Positions 25,365 to 33,425 of a stretch of DNA of 64,000 bases are shown here, one piece after another. Origin of the DNA: Nocardioides sp. LHD-245 (GTDB lineage: Bacteria > Actinomycetota > Actinomycetes > Propionibacteriales > Nocardioidaceae); NCBI RefSeq assembly GCF_030929495.1, contig NZ_JAVFWN010000002.1, positions 62,001 through 126,000 of the forward strand. Reading direction: 5' to 3'. The notes beneath the pieces are model-generated. The model was not told the origin of the DNA. It saw nothing but the letters and a program-made list of their open reading frames with translations, and ran no database searches. The position numbers were made by a program, and so were the translations under genes. The number at the start of each line of letters is the position of its first letter. Positions within the stretch are counted from its first letter, which is position 1.

Positions 25365-26450
25365 ATGACTGACACAGCAGTGGAAGCAACCGCACCGCCC
25401 ACCCTGGTCCAGAAGATCGCCGCCGAGGTCCTCGGCACGGCCGTCCTCGTGTTCCTCGGCTGTGGCTCGGTGGTCATCTTCAGCAACGCCGCCAGCGACA
25501 CCAGCGGCCTCTCCGGCCTGTTCGCCATCACCTCGATCGGCCTGTCCTTCGGCATCGCGATCGTGGCGATGGCCTACACCTTCGGCCGGGTCTCGGGCGG
25601 GCACTTCAACCCCGCCGTCTCCGTCGGCGCCGCGCTCGGCGGGCGGATCTCCTGGAAGGACGCCGGTCTCTACAGCGCGGCCCAGATCGTCGGCGGCCTC
25701 GTCGGCGGCCTGCTGCTCGCGCTCACCGCGGTGTCCAGCGACTTCGGCTGGGACTTCGGCGAGCCGCTCGGCTCCAACGGCTTCGGCGACCACGGCGGCG
25801 TCGAGCTGCTCGGCGCGCTGCTCATCGAGATCATCCTGACCTTCATCTTCGTGACCGTCATCCTCGGCACGACCGACGAGCGCAACCGCGCGGTGGCCGC
25901 CATGGCGCCGCTGACCATCGGCCTGACCCTGGCGGCGATCCACTTCGTCGCCATCCCGGCGACCGGTACGTCGGTCAACCCGGCCCGGTCCATCGGCGTC
26001 GCCTTCTTCTCCGGCGGCGACGCGATCGCCCAGCTCTGGCTCTTCATCGTCGCGCCGCTGGTCGGCGGCGTCGTCGCCGGCCTGCTCTACCCGCTGGTCT
26101 TCGGCCACGGCACCGACCCGGTGCCCGGCTCCGGCCTGAACTTCGGTGCCGGCGGCTCCTCCGACCCCGCCTTCACGCAGCAGTGGAACCAGCAGCAGGG
26201 CTTCGGCCAGCAGGGCTACCAGCAGCAGGGCTACGCCCAGCAGCCCCCGGCCCAGTCGCAGCCGATCATCCAGGACGGCTGGCAGTGGGACCCGGCCGCA
26301 CAGCAGTGGATCCCGGCCCAGCAGCAGCCCGCCGCGCCGGCCGCGCCCGCGGCCCCCGACCCGCAGGCGCCCCAGGCTCCGCAGGCCCCGCAGCAGGGCG
26401 GGTGGGCTCCCCCGGCCAACGACCAGACCCAGGTCCGCCCGCCGCAGTGA
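25365..26450 (+). CDS. aquaporin (MIP family) with long Gln/Pro-rich C-terminal tail
   Basis: 361 residues. The first 250 form a MIP channel with both NPA boxes (HFNPAVS near 81, SVNPARS near 204). The histidine in LAAIHFVAIPATGTSVNPAR occupies the selectivity-filter position of water-specific AqpZ rather than the glycine of GlpF, so water is the likely substrate. The last 100 or so residues are unusual: QQ-rich repeats (QQGF, QQGY, QQQGY), one tryptophan block GWQWDPAAQQWIP and an alanine/proline tail, probably cytoplasmic and disordered. GAGGAGAAGG gives a good SD before ATG. Confidence 0.92.
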   Translation: MTDTAVEATAPPTLVQKIAAEVLGTAVLVFLGCGSVVIFSNAASDTSGLSGLFAITSIGLSFGIAIVAMAYTFGRVSGGHFNPAVSVGAALGGRISWKDAGLYSAAQIVGGLVGGLLLALTAVSSDFGWDFGEPLGSNGFGDHGGVELLGALLIEIILTFIFVTVILGTTDERNRAVAAMAPLTIGLTLAAIHFVAIPATGTSVNPARSIGVAFFSGGDAIAQLWLFIVAPLVGGVVAGLLYPLVFGHGTDPVPGSGLNFGAGGSSDPAFTQQWNQQQGFGQQGYQQQGYAQQPPAQSQPIIQDGWQWDPAAQQWIPAQQQPAAPAAPAAPDPQAPQAPQAPQQGGWAPPANDQTQVRPPQ

Positions 26451-26548
26451 TGCGGTAGCGGGACCGATCTCCGATCCGGGGGCGCGGACGCGCGTGACGC
26501 GCTCCGTGCCCTCGGGTGGTTTTCGGGGACTCCGCCCGACCGGACCGA

Positions 26549-27208
26549 CTACCGCCCGGGGTCGTACGCGACCAGGCCCGCTTCGTCCGTCCGGACCAGG
26601 CCGACGCCGCGGGCGTACACCTCGGTCCGGGCGCCGACCGGGGTCTCCACCTCCAGCGTCACGGTCCGCGCGTACGTCGCCAGCGGGACCGAGACCTCCT
26701 CGTCGCGCCCGGCGACAGTGGCGACCTCCTCCACCCCGGTGGCCACAGCGGTGCGGAAGCCGTCGCCGAAGCGGGGTCGGGCAGGCATGGCCAGGCCCGC
26801 CTCCGCGCCCGATGCGCCGGCCTGCCACTCCCCCTCGCGGCCCAGCCACCACACGTTGCCGGCGCGGTCCTGCGCGTAGTGGTCGCGCACGACCGGGCCG
26901 TCCGGCGGGGTGCGGACCAGGGTCGTGGTGGCGATGCCGTCGATGTCGGGGCCGGACTCGACGGTCAGGGCCAGGGCCGGCTGCCCGGTCCCCTCGTCCG
27001 CGTACTCCCAGCGGGAGCCGGGCGTCAGCGGGAGCCAGGGGTTGTCGACCGTGGCGACGAAGTCACCCGGATCGGGGTCGGGCGTCGGGACCACCAGCCC
27101 GTCGACGCCGGTCGGCGGACTGGGCGCCGACCCGGAGCCGCAGCCGGTCAGAGCGCCGGTGAACGCCAGGAGGCCGGCCGCGATCGCGGCGGGGACACGT
27201 GTCCGCAT
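26549..27208 (-). CDS. lipoprotein of unknown function
   Basis: 219 residues from ATG at 27208. The signal peptide ends in the lipobox LTGC. The mature part starts with a Pro/Thr linker, then [17 protein letters not shown] and a beta-rich domain ([40 protein letters not shown]). [11 protein letters not shown] proteins are common in actinobacteria without assigned function. The longer frame from 27322 would put 38 non-signal residues before the signal peptide and is rejected. It is divergent from mdh. Confidence 0.8.
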   Translation of the reverse strand: MRTRVPAAIAAGLLAFTGALTGCGSGSAPSPPTGVDGLVVPTPDPDPGDFVATVDNPWLPLTPGSRWEYADEGTGQPALALTVESGPDIDGIATTTLVRTPPDGPVVRDHYAQDRAGNVWWLGREGEWQAGASGAEAGLAMPARPRFGDGFRTAVATGVEEVATVAGRDEEVSVPLATYARTVTLEVETPVGARTEVYARGVGLVRTDEAGLVAYDPGR

Positions 27209-27302
27209 GGCGTCATCGTCTCGCAGGAGTGCCCGGCTGCCCGCGCCGGGCCGGGCGCTGCTAGCGTCGCAGGAGTCCATCGAGTTCCTTGAAGGAGTCC
27301 TT

Positions 27303-28289
27303 GTGAGCACCACCCCGCTCAAGGTGGCCGTGACCGGCGCGGCCGGCCAGATCGGCTACAGCCTGCTCTTCCGCATCGCCAGTGGCGCGATCGCCGGTGA
27401 CCGTCCCGTCGAGCTGCGCCTGCTCGAGATCGAGCCCGCGCTCAAGGCCCTCGAGGGCGTCGTCATGGAGCTCGACGACTGCGCGTTCCCGAACCTGGCC
27501 GGCGTCCAGATCGGCTCCGACCCGGAGAAGATCTTCGACGGCGTCAACCTGGCCCTGCTCGTCGGCGCGCGTCCCCGTGGCCCGGGCATGGAGCGTGGCG
27601 ACCTGCTCTCCGCGAACGGCGCGATCTTCACCGCGCAGGGCAAGGCCCTCAACAGCGTGGCCGCCGACGACGTCCGCATCGGTGTCACCGGCAACCCGGC
27701 CAACACCAACGCGCTGATCGCCGCGACGAACGCCCCCGACATCCCCAACGACCGGTTCTCGGCGCTGACCCGCCTCGACCACAACCGGGCGATCTCCCAG
27801 CTGGCCGCCAAGACCGGTGCCGCCGTCACCGACATCAAGAAGATGACGATCTGGGGCAACCACTCGGCCACCCAGTACCCCGACATCTTCCACGCCGAGA
27901 TCGCCGGCAAGAACGCCGCCGAGGTCGTCGCGGACCAGGCCTGGATCGCGGACACGTTCATCCCCACCGTCGCCAAGCGCGGCGCCGCGATCATCGACGC
28001 CCGGGGCGCCTCCTCCGCCGCCTCCGCCGCGTCCGCGACCTGCGACGCCGCACGTGACTGGCTGAACGGCACCCCGGCCGGTGACTGGGTGTCGATGGCG
28101 GTCGTCTCCGACGGCTCCTACGGCGTCCCCGAGGGCCTGGTCTCCTCGTTCCCGGTCACCACCGCGAACGGCGACTGGAGCATCGTCCAGGGCCTCGAGA
28201 TCGACGACTTCTCGCGCGGCAAGATCGACGCGTCCGTCGCCGAGCTGGCCGACGAGAAGGCCGCGGTCACCGAGCTGGGCCTCATCTGA
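27303..28289 (+). CDS. mdh: malate dehydrogenase
   Basis: 328 residues. The NAD site is [35 protein letters not shown] contains the substrate arginine loop; [16 protein letters not shown] and [13 protein letters not shown] contain the catalytic Asp/His pair (His about 187). It converts malate and oxaloacetate in the TCA cycle. GTG start at 27303 with GAAGGAG 5-6 bases upstream. A strong terminator follows at once. Confidence 0.96.
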   Translation: MSTTPLKVAVTGAAGQIGYSLLFRIASGAIAGDRPVELRLLEIEPALKALEGVVMELDDCAFPNLAGVQIGSDPEKIFDGVNLALLVGARPRGPGMERGDLLSANGAIFTAQGKALNSVAADDVRIGVTGNPANTNALIAATNAPDIPNDRFSALTRLDHNRAISQLAAKTGAAVTDIKKMTIWGNHSATQYPDIFHAEIAGKNAAEVVADQAWIADTFIPTVAKRGAAIIDARGASSAASAASATCDAARDWLNGTPAGDWVSMAVVSDGSYGVPEGLVSSFPVTTANGDWSIVQGLEIDDFSRGKIDASVAELADEKAAVTELGLI

Positions 28290-28300
28290 TCCCACTCAGC

Positions 28301-28339
28301 ACGACGAAGGGCCGGTGCCTGGCACCGGCCCTTCGTCGT
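28301..28339 (+). terminator. 18-bp hairpin downstream of mdh
   Basis: Arms 28301-28318 and 28322-28339 (ACGACGAAGGGCCGGTGC and complement) are perfect with a 3-base apparent loop. It sits between mdh and the convergent DUF3017 gene and can act on both strands. Confidence 0.85.
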
Positions 28340-28376
28340 ACCCGCCGACCTTCGTCGGACCGCTGACGGAGCGGGG

Positions 28377-28724
28377 TCAGCTCTGCTCGGGGATCGTCCC
28401 CGCGAGGAGCAGGAGCACCACCGCGACGGCGACCAGGATGCCGACGTCGAGGAACCGGTGACGCACGGCGAGCATGCCGGCGTCCTTCTCCGGCAGCACC
28501 AGACGCAGTCCCCCGGCGACGGCGAGGCCGCCGGAGACGATCCGCAGGCCCAGGCGCCAGTCGGACGCGGCCGCGACGACCAAGCCGACACCGACCGCGA
28601 CGAGCACGGCGATATAGCAGGCGCCGCCGATCGTCGAGGGATACCGGCGCGGCTCCTGGTCGTCGGCGTCCTGGTCGGCAGCGTCGGCCGCCTCGGGGAC
28701 GCCCGGGCTCTCGTCCTCGCTCAG
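28377..28724 (-). CDS. DUF3017 membrane protein, probable CTG start
   Basis: About 115 residues if read from CTG at 28724. The conserved family segment [13 protein letters not shown] lies upstream of the first ATG/GTG/TTG in this frame (GTG 28607), so the annotated start must be earlier; no standard start codon exists before it. CTG at 28724-28722 overlaps the folD stop as CTGA, exactly like the GTGA and ATGA overlaps elsewhere here, and GGAAGG stands 7 bases upstream. The acidic N-terminus is followed by three membrane segments and a C-terminal TIPEQS. It accompanies folD in other actinobacteria; function unknown. Confidence 0.8.
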   Translation of the reverse strand: MSEDESPGVPEAADAADQDADDQEPRRYPSTIGGACYIAVLVAVGVGLVVAAASDWRLGLRIVSGGLAVAGGLRLVLPEKDAGMLAVRHRFLDVGILVAVAVVLLLLAGTIPEQS

Positions 28725-29590
28725 CGCGCTGCCTTCCCGGTGAGCGCCTGCTTCTCCGCCATCGAGACCACGTTGGCGAGCAGCATCGCGCGGGTCATCG
28801 GGCCGACACCGCCGGGGTTGGGGGACACCCAGCCCGCGACGTCCCAGACGTCGGCGGCGACGTCACCCGCGATCTTGCCGTCGACCCGGCTCACGCCCAC
28901 GTCGAGGACCGCGGCGCCGGGCTTGACCATGTCGCCGGTGATGATGTCCGGCACGCCCGCGGCGGCCACGACGATGTCGGCCTTGCGCACGTGGGCGGCG
29001 AGGTCGACGGTGCCGGTGTGGCACAGCGTGACGGTGGCGTTCTCGCTGCGCCGGGTGAGCAGCAGCCCGAGCGGACGGCCCACGGTGATGCCGCGGCCGA
29101 CCACCACGACCTCCGCCCCCGCGATCGGCACGTCGTGGCGGCGCAGCAGCTCGACGATGCCGTACGGCGTGCACGGCAGCGGCGCCTCGTTGCCCAGCAC
29201 CAGCCACCCCAGGTTGGTCGGGTGCAGCCCGTCGGCGTCCTTGGCCGGGTCGATCAGCCCGAGCACCCGGTTCTCGTCGCGCCCGCGTGGCAGCGGGAGC
29301 TGGACGATGTAGCCGGTGCAGGCGGGATCGGCGTTGAGGCCGGCCACGGCCTCCTCGATCTCCGCCTGGGTGGCGACCTCGGGCAGGTCGACCCGGATCG
29401 AGGAGATGCCGACCTCGGCGCAGTCCTTGTGCTTGCCGTTGACGTACCAGCGGGAGCCGGGGTCGTCCCCGACCAGCACCGTGCCGAGGCCAGGGGTGAT
29501 GCCCTGCTCGTGCAGCTTCTCGATCCGGACCCGGAGCTCGTCCTTGATCGCGGCCGCGGTGGCGTTGCCGTCGAGCTTCTGTGCAGTCAC
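28721..29590 (-). CDS. folD: bifunctional methylene-THF dehydrogenase / methenyl-THF cyclohydrolase
   Basis: 289 residues. Family blocks: [22 protein letters not shown] (with the catalytic lysine/tyrosine region), [48 protein letters not shown] for NADP, and [18 protein letters not shown]. It interconverts 5,10-methylene-, methenyl- and 10-formyl-THF, feeding the formyl donor to PurH and PurN next door. It lies 18 bases after purH and shares its riboswitch-controlled message. The stop overlaps the DUF3017 start. Confidence 0.96.
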   Translation of the reverse strand: MTAQKLDGNATAAAIKDELRVRIEKLHEQGITPGLGTVLVGDDPGSRWYVNGKHKDCAEVGISSIRVDLPEVATQAEIEEAVAGLNADPACTGYIVQLPLPRGRDENRVLGLIDPAKDADGLHPTNLGWLVLGNEAPLPCTPYGIVELLRRHDVPIAGAEVVVVGRGITVGRPLGLLLTRRSENATVTLCHTGTVDLAAHVRKADIVVAAAGVPDIITGDMVKPGAAVLDVGVSRVDGKIAGDVAADVWDVAGWVSPNPGGVGPMTRAMLLANVVSMAEKQALTGKAAR

Positions 29591-29608
29591 GGGATGATCC
29601 TCTCAGGC

Positions 29609-31210
29609 TCAGTGGAAGAAGTGCCTCGTGCCGGTGAAGTACATGGTGACGCCCGCCGCGGCACACGCCGCGATGGTCTCCTCGTCGCGCACCGAGCCCC
29701 CCGGCTGCACGATCGCCTTCACGCCGGCGTCGATGAGGATGCCGGGGCCGTCGGCGAACGGGAAGAACGCGTCGGAGGCGGCGACCGCGCCGCGGGCCCG
29801 CTCGACGAATCCAGCTGGGCCCTCGACCAGGGTGTTGGCGCGCTCGACAGCGAGGCGGCAGGAGTCGACCCGGTTGACCTGACCCATGCCGATGCCGACC
29901 GCGCCGCCGTCCTTGGCGAGCAGGATCGCGTTGGACTTCGCCGCGCGCACCGAGCGCCAGGCGAAGGCGAGGTCGGCCAGCGTCGCGTCGTCGGCCGCCG
30001 CACCGGTGGCCAGCGTCCAGTGCGCGGGGTCGTCGCCCTCGGCCTGGAAGCGGTCGACGTGCTGCATGAGCAGGCCGCCACTGACCGGGCGGGTCTCGAC
30101 GCCGCCCTGCGCGAGCGGCTCGGCGACGAGGATCCGGATGTTCTTCTTGCCCTGGAGCACCTCGACCGCGCCATCGTCGTACGCCGGCGCGACGATCACC
30201 TCGGTGAAGATCTCCGCGACCTGGCGGGCCATCGCGACCGAGACCGGCACGTTGGTGGCGATCACGCCGCCGAACGCGGAGACCGGGTCGCACTCGTGGG
30301 CGCGGCGGTGGGCCTCGGCCACGTCGGCACCGACGGCGATGCCGCAGGGGTTGGCGTGCTTGATGATCGCAACGGTCGGCAGGTCGCCGTGGTCGTACGC
30401 CGCGCGGCGGGCCGCGTCGGTGTCGACGTAGTTGTTGTAGGACATCTCCTTGCCGTGCAGCTGCTCGGCGGAGGCGAGGCCACCGGGGCCGAAGCCGGAG
30501 CGGTAGAGCGCGGCGGGCTGGTGCGGGTTCTCGCCGTAGCGGAGCACGGCCTGCTTGTCCCAGGTGCCGCCGATCCAGGCCGGGAAGCCGGTGCCCTCGG
30601 TGGAGTCGGTCAGCACCGAGCCCATCCACGAGGCGACCTGCACGTCGTACGTCGCCGTGTGCACGAACGCCTTGGCGGCGAGCGCCTTGCGCTCGGCATA
30701 GGTGAAGCCACCGCCCTGCGCGGCCGCCAGGGCGGCGGCATAGTCGGCGCCGTCGGTGACGATCGCGACCGACGGGTGGTTCTTGGCCGCCGCGCGGACC
30801 ATCGAGGGACCGCCGATGTCGATCTTCTCGATGCAGTCGTCGACGCCCGCGCCGGAGGCGACGGTCGCGGCGAACGGGTAGAGGTTGACCACGACCAGGT
30901 CGAACGGCGCGACCTCCAGCTCCTCGAGCTGGGCCACGTGCTCGGGCAGGCGGCGGTCGGCCAGGATGCCGGCGTGGACACGCGGGTGCAGCGTCTTGAC
31001 GCGGCCGTCGAGGCACTCGGGGAAGCCGGTCAGGTCCTCGACCTTGGTGACCGGCAGGCCCAGGCTCTCGATGAGGGCCGCCGAGCCACCGGTCGAGACC
31101 AGCTCGACGCCGGCGGCCGCGAGCCCCCGGACCAGGTCGTCGAGACCGGTCTTGTCGAAGACGGAGACCAGCGCGCGCTTGATCTGGATCTGGTCGGGTG
31201 TGGCGGACAT
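29609..31210 (-). CDS. purH: AICAR formyltransferase / IMP cyclohydrolase
   Basis: 533 residues from ATG at 31210. The N-terminal MGS-like IMP cyclohydrolase domain ([53 protein letters not shown]) is followed by the AICAR transformylase domain with KHANPCGIA near the middle. It makes the last two steps to IMP. GAGGAG lies 7 bases before the ATG and is the target of the switch described at 31218-31315. A longer frame from 31294 would read through the riboswitch and is rejected. Confidence 0.96.
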   Translation of the reverse strand: MSATPDQIQIKRALVSVFDKTGLDDLVRGLAAAGVELVSTGGSAALIESLGLPVTKVEDLTGFPECLDGRVKTLHPRVHAGILADRRLPEHVAQLEELEVAPFDLVVVNLYPFAATVASGAGVDDCIEKIDIGGPSMVRAAAKNHPSVAIVTDGADYAAALAAAQGGGFTYAERKALAAKAFVHTATYDVQVASWMGSVLTDSTEGTGFPAWIGGTWDKQAVLRYGENPHQPAALYRSGFGPGGLASAEQLHGKEMSYNNYVDTDAARRAAYDHGDLPTVAIIKHANPCGIAVGADVAEAHRRAHECDPVSAFGGVIATNVPVSVAMARQVAEIFTEVIVAPAYDDGAVEVLQGKKNIRILVAEPLAQGGVETRPVSGGLLMQHVDRFQAEGDDPAHWTLATGAAADDATLADLAFAWRSVRAAKSNAILLAKDGGAVGIGMGQVNRVDSCRLAVERANTLVEGPAGFVERARGAVAASDAFFPFADGPGILIDAGVKAIVQPGGSVRDEETIAACAAAGVTMYFTGTRHFFH

Positions 31211-31217
31211 CGAGGGG

Positions 31218-31315
31218 CTCCTCATCGGTCGGTGATCTCGATGAGGGCACCCAGGCGATCGATGCCGACTCGTCACTCCCCGGTGGTTGCCCACCTGCGC
31301 CAGTCGTGTGCCCTC
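31218..31315 (-). ncRNA. ZTP (pfl) riboswitch upstream of purH
   Basis: On the minus strand the aptamer spans about 31315 to 31243. Outer stem P1 pairs GAGGGCAC (31315-31308) with GTGCCCTC (31250-31243). Inside are the hallmark segments CGACTGGCG, ACCACCGGGGAG and CGCCTGGG of the pfl motif, in order. ZTP/ZMP riboswitches turn on folate and purine genes when 10-formyl-THF is low; purH and folD downstream are classic targets. The 3' part (31246-31239) can alternatively pair with CGATGAGG (31227-31220), which covers the purH Shine-Dalgarno, suggesting translational control. The 5' strand of P1 overlaps the purN stop codon. Confidence 0.88.
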
Positions 31316-31943
31316 ACTCTATCGAGGTTCGGCCTCCCAGCCGAACCCGCCGGCCGACGACGGTGAACCCCTCCCGGGCCATCCGGCCGACCGACTCGAC
31401 GAGCATGGCACGCTCGGCGACCTTGATCCGCTCGTGCAGGGACTCGACGTCGTCGTCGTCCTCCACCGGGACGACCGTCTGCGCGACGATCGCGCCCGTG
31501 TCGACGCCGGCGTCGACCACGAAGAGCGTCGCGCCGGTGACCTTCACGCCGTACTCCAGGGCCTCCGCCGGGCCCCGCATCCCCGGGAACGACGGCGACA
31601 GCGCCGGATGGGTGTTGACCGTCAGGCCGCCGAAGCGGTCCAGGAACTTCTCCCCCACCAGCTTCATGAAGCCGGCGAGCACGACCAGGTCGGGCTCGAA
31701 GGCGGCGACCTTGTCGGCCAGCGCCCGGTCCCAGTAGCCCCGGCTGCTGTAGTCGCCGACCTTCGCCACGAAGGTCGGGATGCCGGCGCGCTCGGCACGG
31801 GCGAGGCCCTCGATGTCGTCGCGGTCCGCGCCGACGGCGACCACGCGCGCGCCGTACGCCGGGTCGGCGCAGGCGTCGATCAGCGCCTGGAGGTTGGTGC
31901 CGGAGCCCGACACGAGGACGACGAGGCGAGGACGAGCGGGCAC
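31314..31943 (-). CDS. purN: phosphoribosylglycinamide formyltransferase
   Basis: 209 residues. [20 protein letters not shown] is the GAR-binding N-terminus, [34 protein letters not shown] has the catalytic Asn-His region, and [20 protein letters not shown] the catalytic aspartate. It transfers formyl from 10-formyl-THF to GAR in purine synthesis. GTG start at 31943; a perfect TAGAAT box ends 7 bases upstream, so the transcript is probably leaderless. The stop falls inside the first stem of the purH riboswitch. Confidence 0.95.
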   Translation of the reverse strand: MPARPRLVVLVSGSGTNLQALIDACADPAYGARVVAVGADRDDIEGLARAERAGIPTFVAKVGDYSSRGYWDRALADKVAAFEPDLVVLAGFMKLVGEKFLDRFGGLTVNTHPALSPSFPGMRGPAEALEYGVKVTGATLFVVDAGVDTGAIVAQTVVPVEDDDDVESLHERIKVAERAMLVESVGRMAREGFTVVGRRVRLGGRTSIE

Positions 31944-31950
31944 GGCCCGG

Positions 31951-31956
31951 ATTCTA
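31951..31956 (-). promoter_or_regulatory. -10 box TAGAAT of a leaderless purN promoter
   Basis: TAGAAT is a near-ideal -10 element and ends 7 bases before the purN GTG. No SD is present. It sits in the 27-base gap after the PerM-like gene, giving purN-purH-folD its own promoter. Confidence 0.55.
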
Positions 31957-31970
31957 GGGCCTGCCGGAGG

Positions 31971-33290
31971 TCAGGAACGACGCGGCAGCCGGACGCGGAC
32001 CGCGCGCAGCGCGCCGCGGACCCGGCCGTCGCTGTCGCGCTGCCACCAGCAGACCAGGAGCGCACCGACCACGCCGCCGATGCCGAAGGAGGTGATCGCG
32101 TGCAGCAGCACGTCGAAGGTGTAGGGCCCGACGTCCTGCATCCGGCCGGGACCGACGGCGCCGCCGGCGAACACGGTCACGGCCGCGAGGACGACGCCCG
32201 CCGCGATGCCGCCGGCGCAGCCGCGGATCGCGGCACGGTCCCAGGCGAGCACCGGTCGCTCGCGCTGCACCTGGCCGGCGACCAGCGCGGCCAGCAGGAC
32301 CGGGACGAGCATCAGCCAGTCGGTCCACCACGGCTGGGTGCCCTGGTCGGGCAGTGCGGCGAGCATCGGGAACATCGGCAGTGGCCCGAGGACGACCGCG
32401 GTGGTCGACACCGTCGTGCCCGTGCCGACGGTGAAGCCGGGGCCCAGCAGGTAGGCGCTGCCGAAGAGGAGCGCGTTGGGCAGCAGGAGCACACTCAGCG
32501 CGACCATCAGCAGCACCGCCCCGGCGTCGGCGTGGAGCTGCGAGACCACGTTGGCGGCCGTGGAGAAGTCGAGGACCAGCGCGGCCAGGAGGGCGACCAG
32601 GCAGATCAGCGCCCACCGGGTCAGGATCCGGCGGGCGACGAGGACGACGTCCCGGACGGCCGGGGGCACGCCGGGCAGCCAGATGGCGGCGCGCCCTGAG
32701 CCGAAGGCGATGGCCGGTCCCCCGACGCCGAGACCGAGCAGCATCGACCACAGCACGACCCGCGCCGGGTCCGGCGAGGACGCGGCGGTCGCGGCGAGCG
32801 AGGCCGTGAGGACGCCGACGACCGCGTAGGTGACGGTGAACAGCGCGGCGGCGTAGGGGACGGTCAGGTCGCGCGCGCCGTCCGCGATCCGGTCGGCGTC
32901 GGGGCCGTGGCCCGAGATCGACTCGCCGACCCGGTGACCGACCCGCCACACGACCCAGGCACAGAGCAGGGTGAGACCGAGCGGCATCGCCGTGATCCGG
33001 ATGCCCTCGACGGCGACCGTCGAGCCATGGGCGGTCAGCCAGCCGTGGGCGCCGACCCGCAGTGCGCCGCTCGGCGTGCCCTCGCCCCCGGCGTCGGTGA
33101 GGAACCAGCCCACGACGGCCACGGCCATGCAGACCAGCAGCGGGGCCACCGCCGCGATCACGCCGCCGATGCCGGCGGTCGGGACCAGCGGCCGGGTCGT
33201 GGCCAGCTGGCGGCGCAGGTCGGCGTCCGAGGAGGACCCGGAGCGTCCGGGTCCGGTACGGCGTGCCGGTGGGCTCTGCAACGACGTCAT
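31971..33290 (-). CDS. DUF6350 / PerM-like polytopic membrane protein
   Basis: 439 residues with about ten membrane segments after a short basic N-terminus (ATG at 33290). The block MPLGLTLLCAWVVWRVGHRVGES and the position directly before purN-purH match the actinobacterial PerM/DUF6350 family; in M. tuberculosis perM (Rv0955) precedes purN and purH and stabilises cell division proteins. That role here is inferred from likeness and synteny. Its 3' end lies 27 bases from purN but purN seems to have its own promoter. Confidence 0.8.
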   Translation of the reverse strand: MTSLQSPPARRTGPGRSGSSSDADLRRQLATTRPLVPTAGIGGVIAAVAPLLVCMAVAVVGWFLTDAGGEGTPSGALRVGAHGWLTAHGSTVAVEGIRITAMPLGLTLLCAWVVWRVGHRVGESISGHGPDADRIADGARDLTVPYAAALFTVTYAVVGVLTASLAATAASSPDPARVVLWSMLLGLGVGGPAIAFGSGRAAIWLPGVPPAVRDVVLVARRILTRWALICLVALLAALVLDFSTAANVVSQLHADAGAVLLMVALSVLLLPNALLFGSAYLLGPGFTVGTGTTVSTTAVVLGPLPMFPMLAALPDQGTQPWWTDWLMLVPVLLAALVAGQVQRERPVLAWDRAAIRGCAGGIAAGVVLAAVTVFAGGAVGPGRMQDVGPYTFDVLLHAITSFGIGGVVGALLVCWWQRDSDGRVRGALRAVRVRLPRRS

Positions 33291-33425
33291 GGTCCGTCCA
33301 TCTTCACGCGCGGGCGCGGCCGGTTCGGCCCGCCACGCCGGGGAGCCGCGAGAGTCCCGGGAGACGACGGACACGGTGGGACGGGTTGGGGCCGGCGACC
33401 GCCCTCGGCGTACGGTGGTGCGGCC

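Noticed and set aside
26451..26548. Terminator between the aquaporin and the convergent lipoprotein gene
   Set aside because: Only short imperfect GCGCG-type pairings are visible, too weak to support.
31218..31315. THF or glycine riboswitch before purH
   Set aside because: The diagnostic segments match the pfl/ZTP motif; the THF and glycine aptamer signatures are absent.
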